DNA of 6,450 nt, taken from the NCBI GenBank assembly GCA_016793185.1, contig JAEUIK010000754.1:1-6450 (forward strand), given 5' to 3'. Position 1 is the stretch's first letter. Every line of letters starts with the position of its first letter. This DNA comes from Planctomycetaceae bacterium (lineage in GTDB: Bacteria > Planctomycetota > Planctomycetia > Pirellulales > JAEUIK01). A program made the position numbers and the translations under genes. The notes below the pieces were generated by a model. That model was not told the DNA's origin and did not search any database. It saw only the letters and a program-made list of their open reading frames with translations. Shown one piece after another: positions 6,417 through 6,450 of the stretch.

Positions 6417-6450
6417 AAGATGGTAAAAACGCGGTTGGTAGCCCTCACTT

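Larger units (their letters stand above)
6323..6450. other. Upstream region with no assignable gene; short open frames on both strands
   Basis: No gene can be assigned here. On the minus strand a frame is open from the window edge to a TAA at 6325-6323 (41 codons from GTG 6448; it contains FTIFALFDQGGEGG) and could be the tail of an upstream gene. On the plus strand an ATG at 6345 opens a frame to the edge, and another plus frame (APLAALVEQGEDGKN) is open without a start codon. None resembles a family I recognise. Frames open on both strands suggest non-coding or repeat sequence. Confidence 0.3.

Overview
The window is GC-rich bacterial DNA with both clear genes on the minus strand. The large gene joins a Pirellula/Verrucomicrobium-type membrane-bound dehydrogenase propeller, HEAT-like repeats, a CXXCH cytochrome c domain and a C-terminal DUF1080 domain. 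That architecture is typical of Planctomycetota, most likely the Pirellulales, with Verrucomicrobiota as the second possibility. The lineage is inferred from protein style and was not tested by a search.

Layout, in minus-strand transcription order. Positions 6450-6260 are an upstream region with two short hairpins, an extended -10-like element and a good ribosome binding site in front of a GTG at 6259. Positions 6259-2147 are one exported multidomain protein of about 1370 residues. Positions 2146-1957 are a 190-base intergenic stretch packed with structure. It holds two REP-like hairpins that each carry a GTAG foot on the same strand, a 10-base imperfect inverted repeat, and a 7+7 dyad over a possible uvrA -10 box. 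Positions 1956-1 hold the first 652 codons of uvrA, which runs off the window just after its second Walker A motif.

The two genes share a strand but probably not a function. uvrA is the damage-recognition ATPase of nucleotide excision repair in the cytoplasm. The large protein is predicted to be exported and to oxidise a carbohydrate or similar substrate, pass electrons to its own haem, and possibly act on the oxidised sugar through its DUF1080 domain. The structured gap between them, and a separate candidate promoter for uvrA, suggest independent transcription.

I found no tRNA, rRNA, CRISPR array, insertion sequence or transposase gene. The long open frames on the plus strand are antisense shadows of the two genes.
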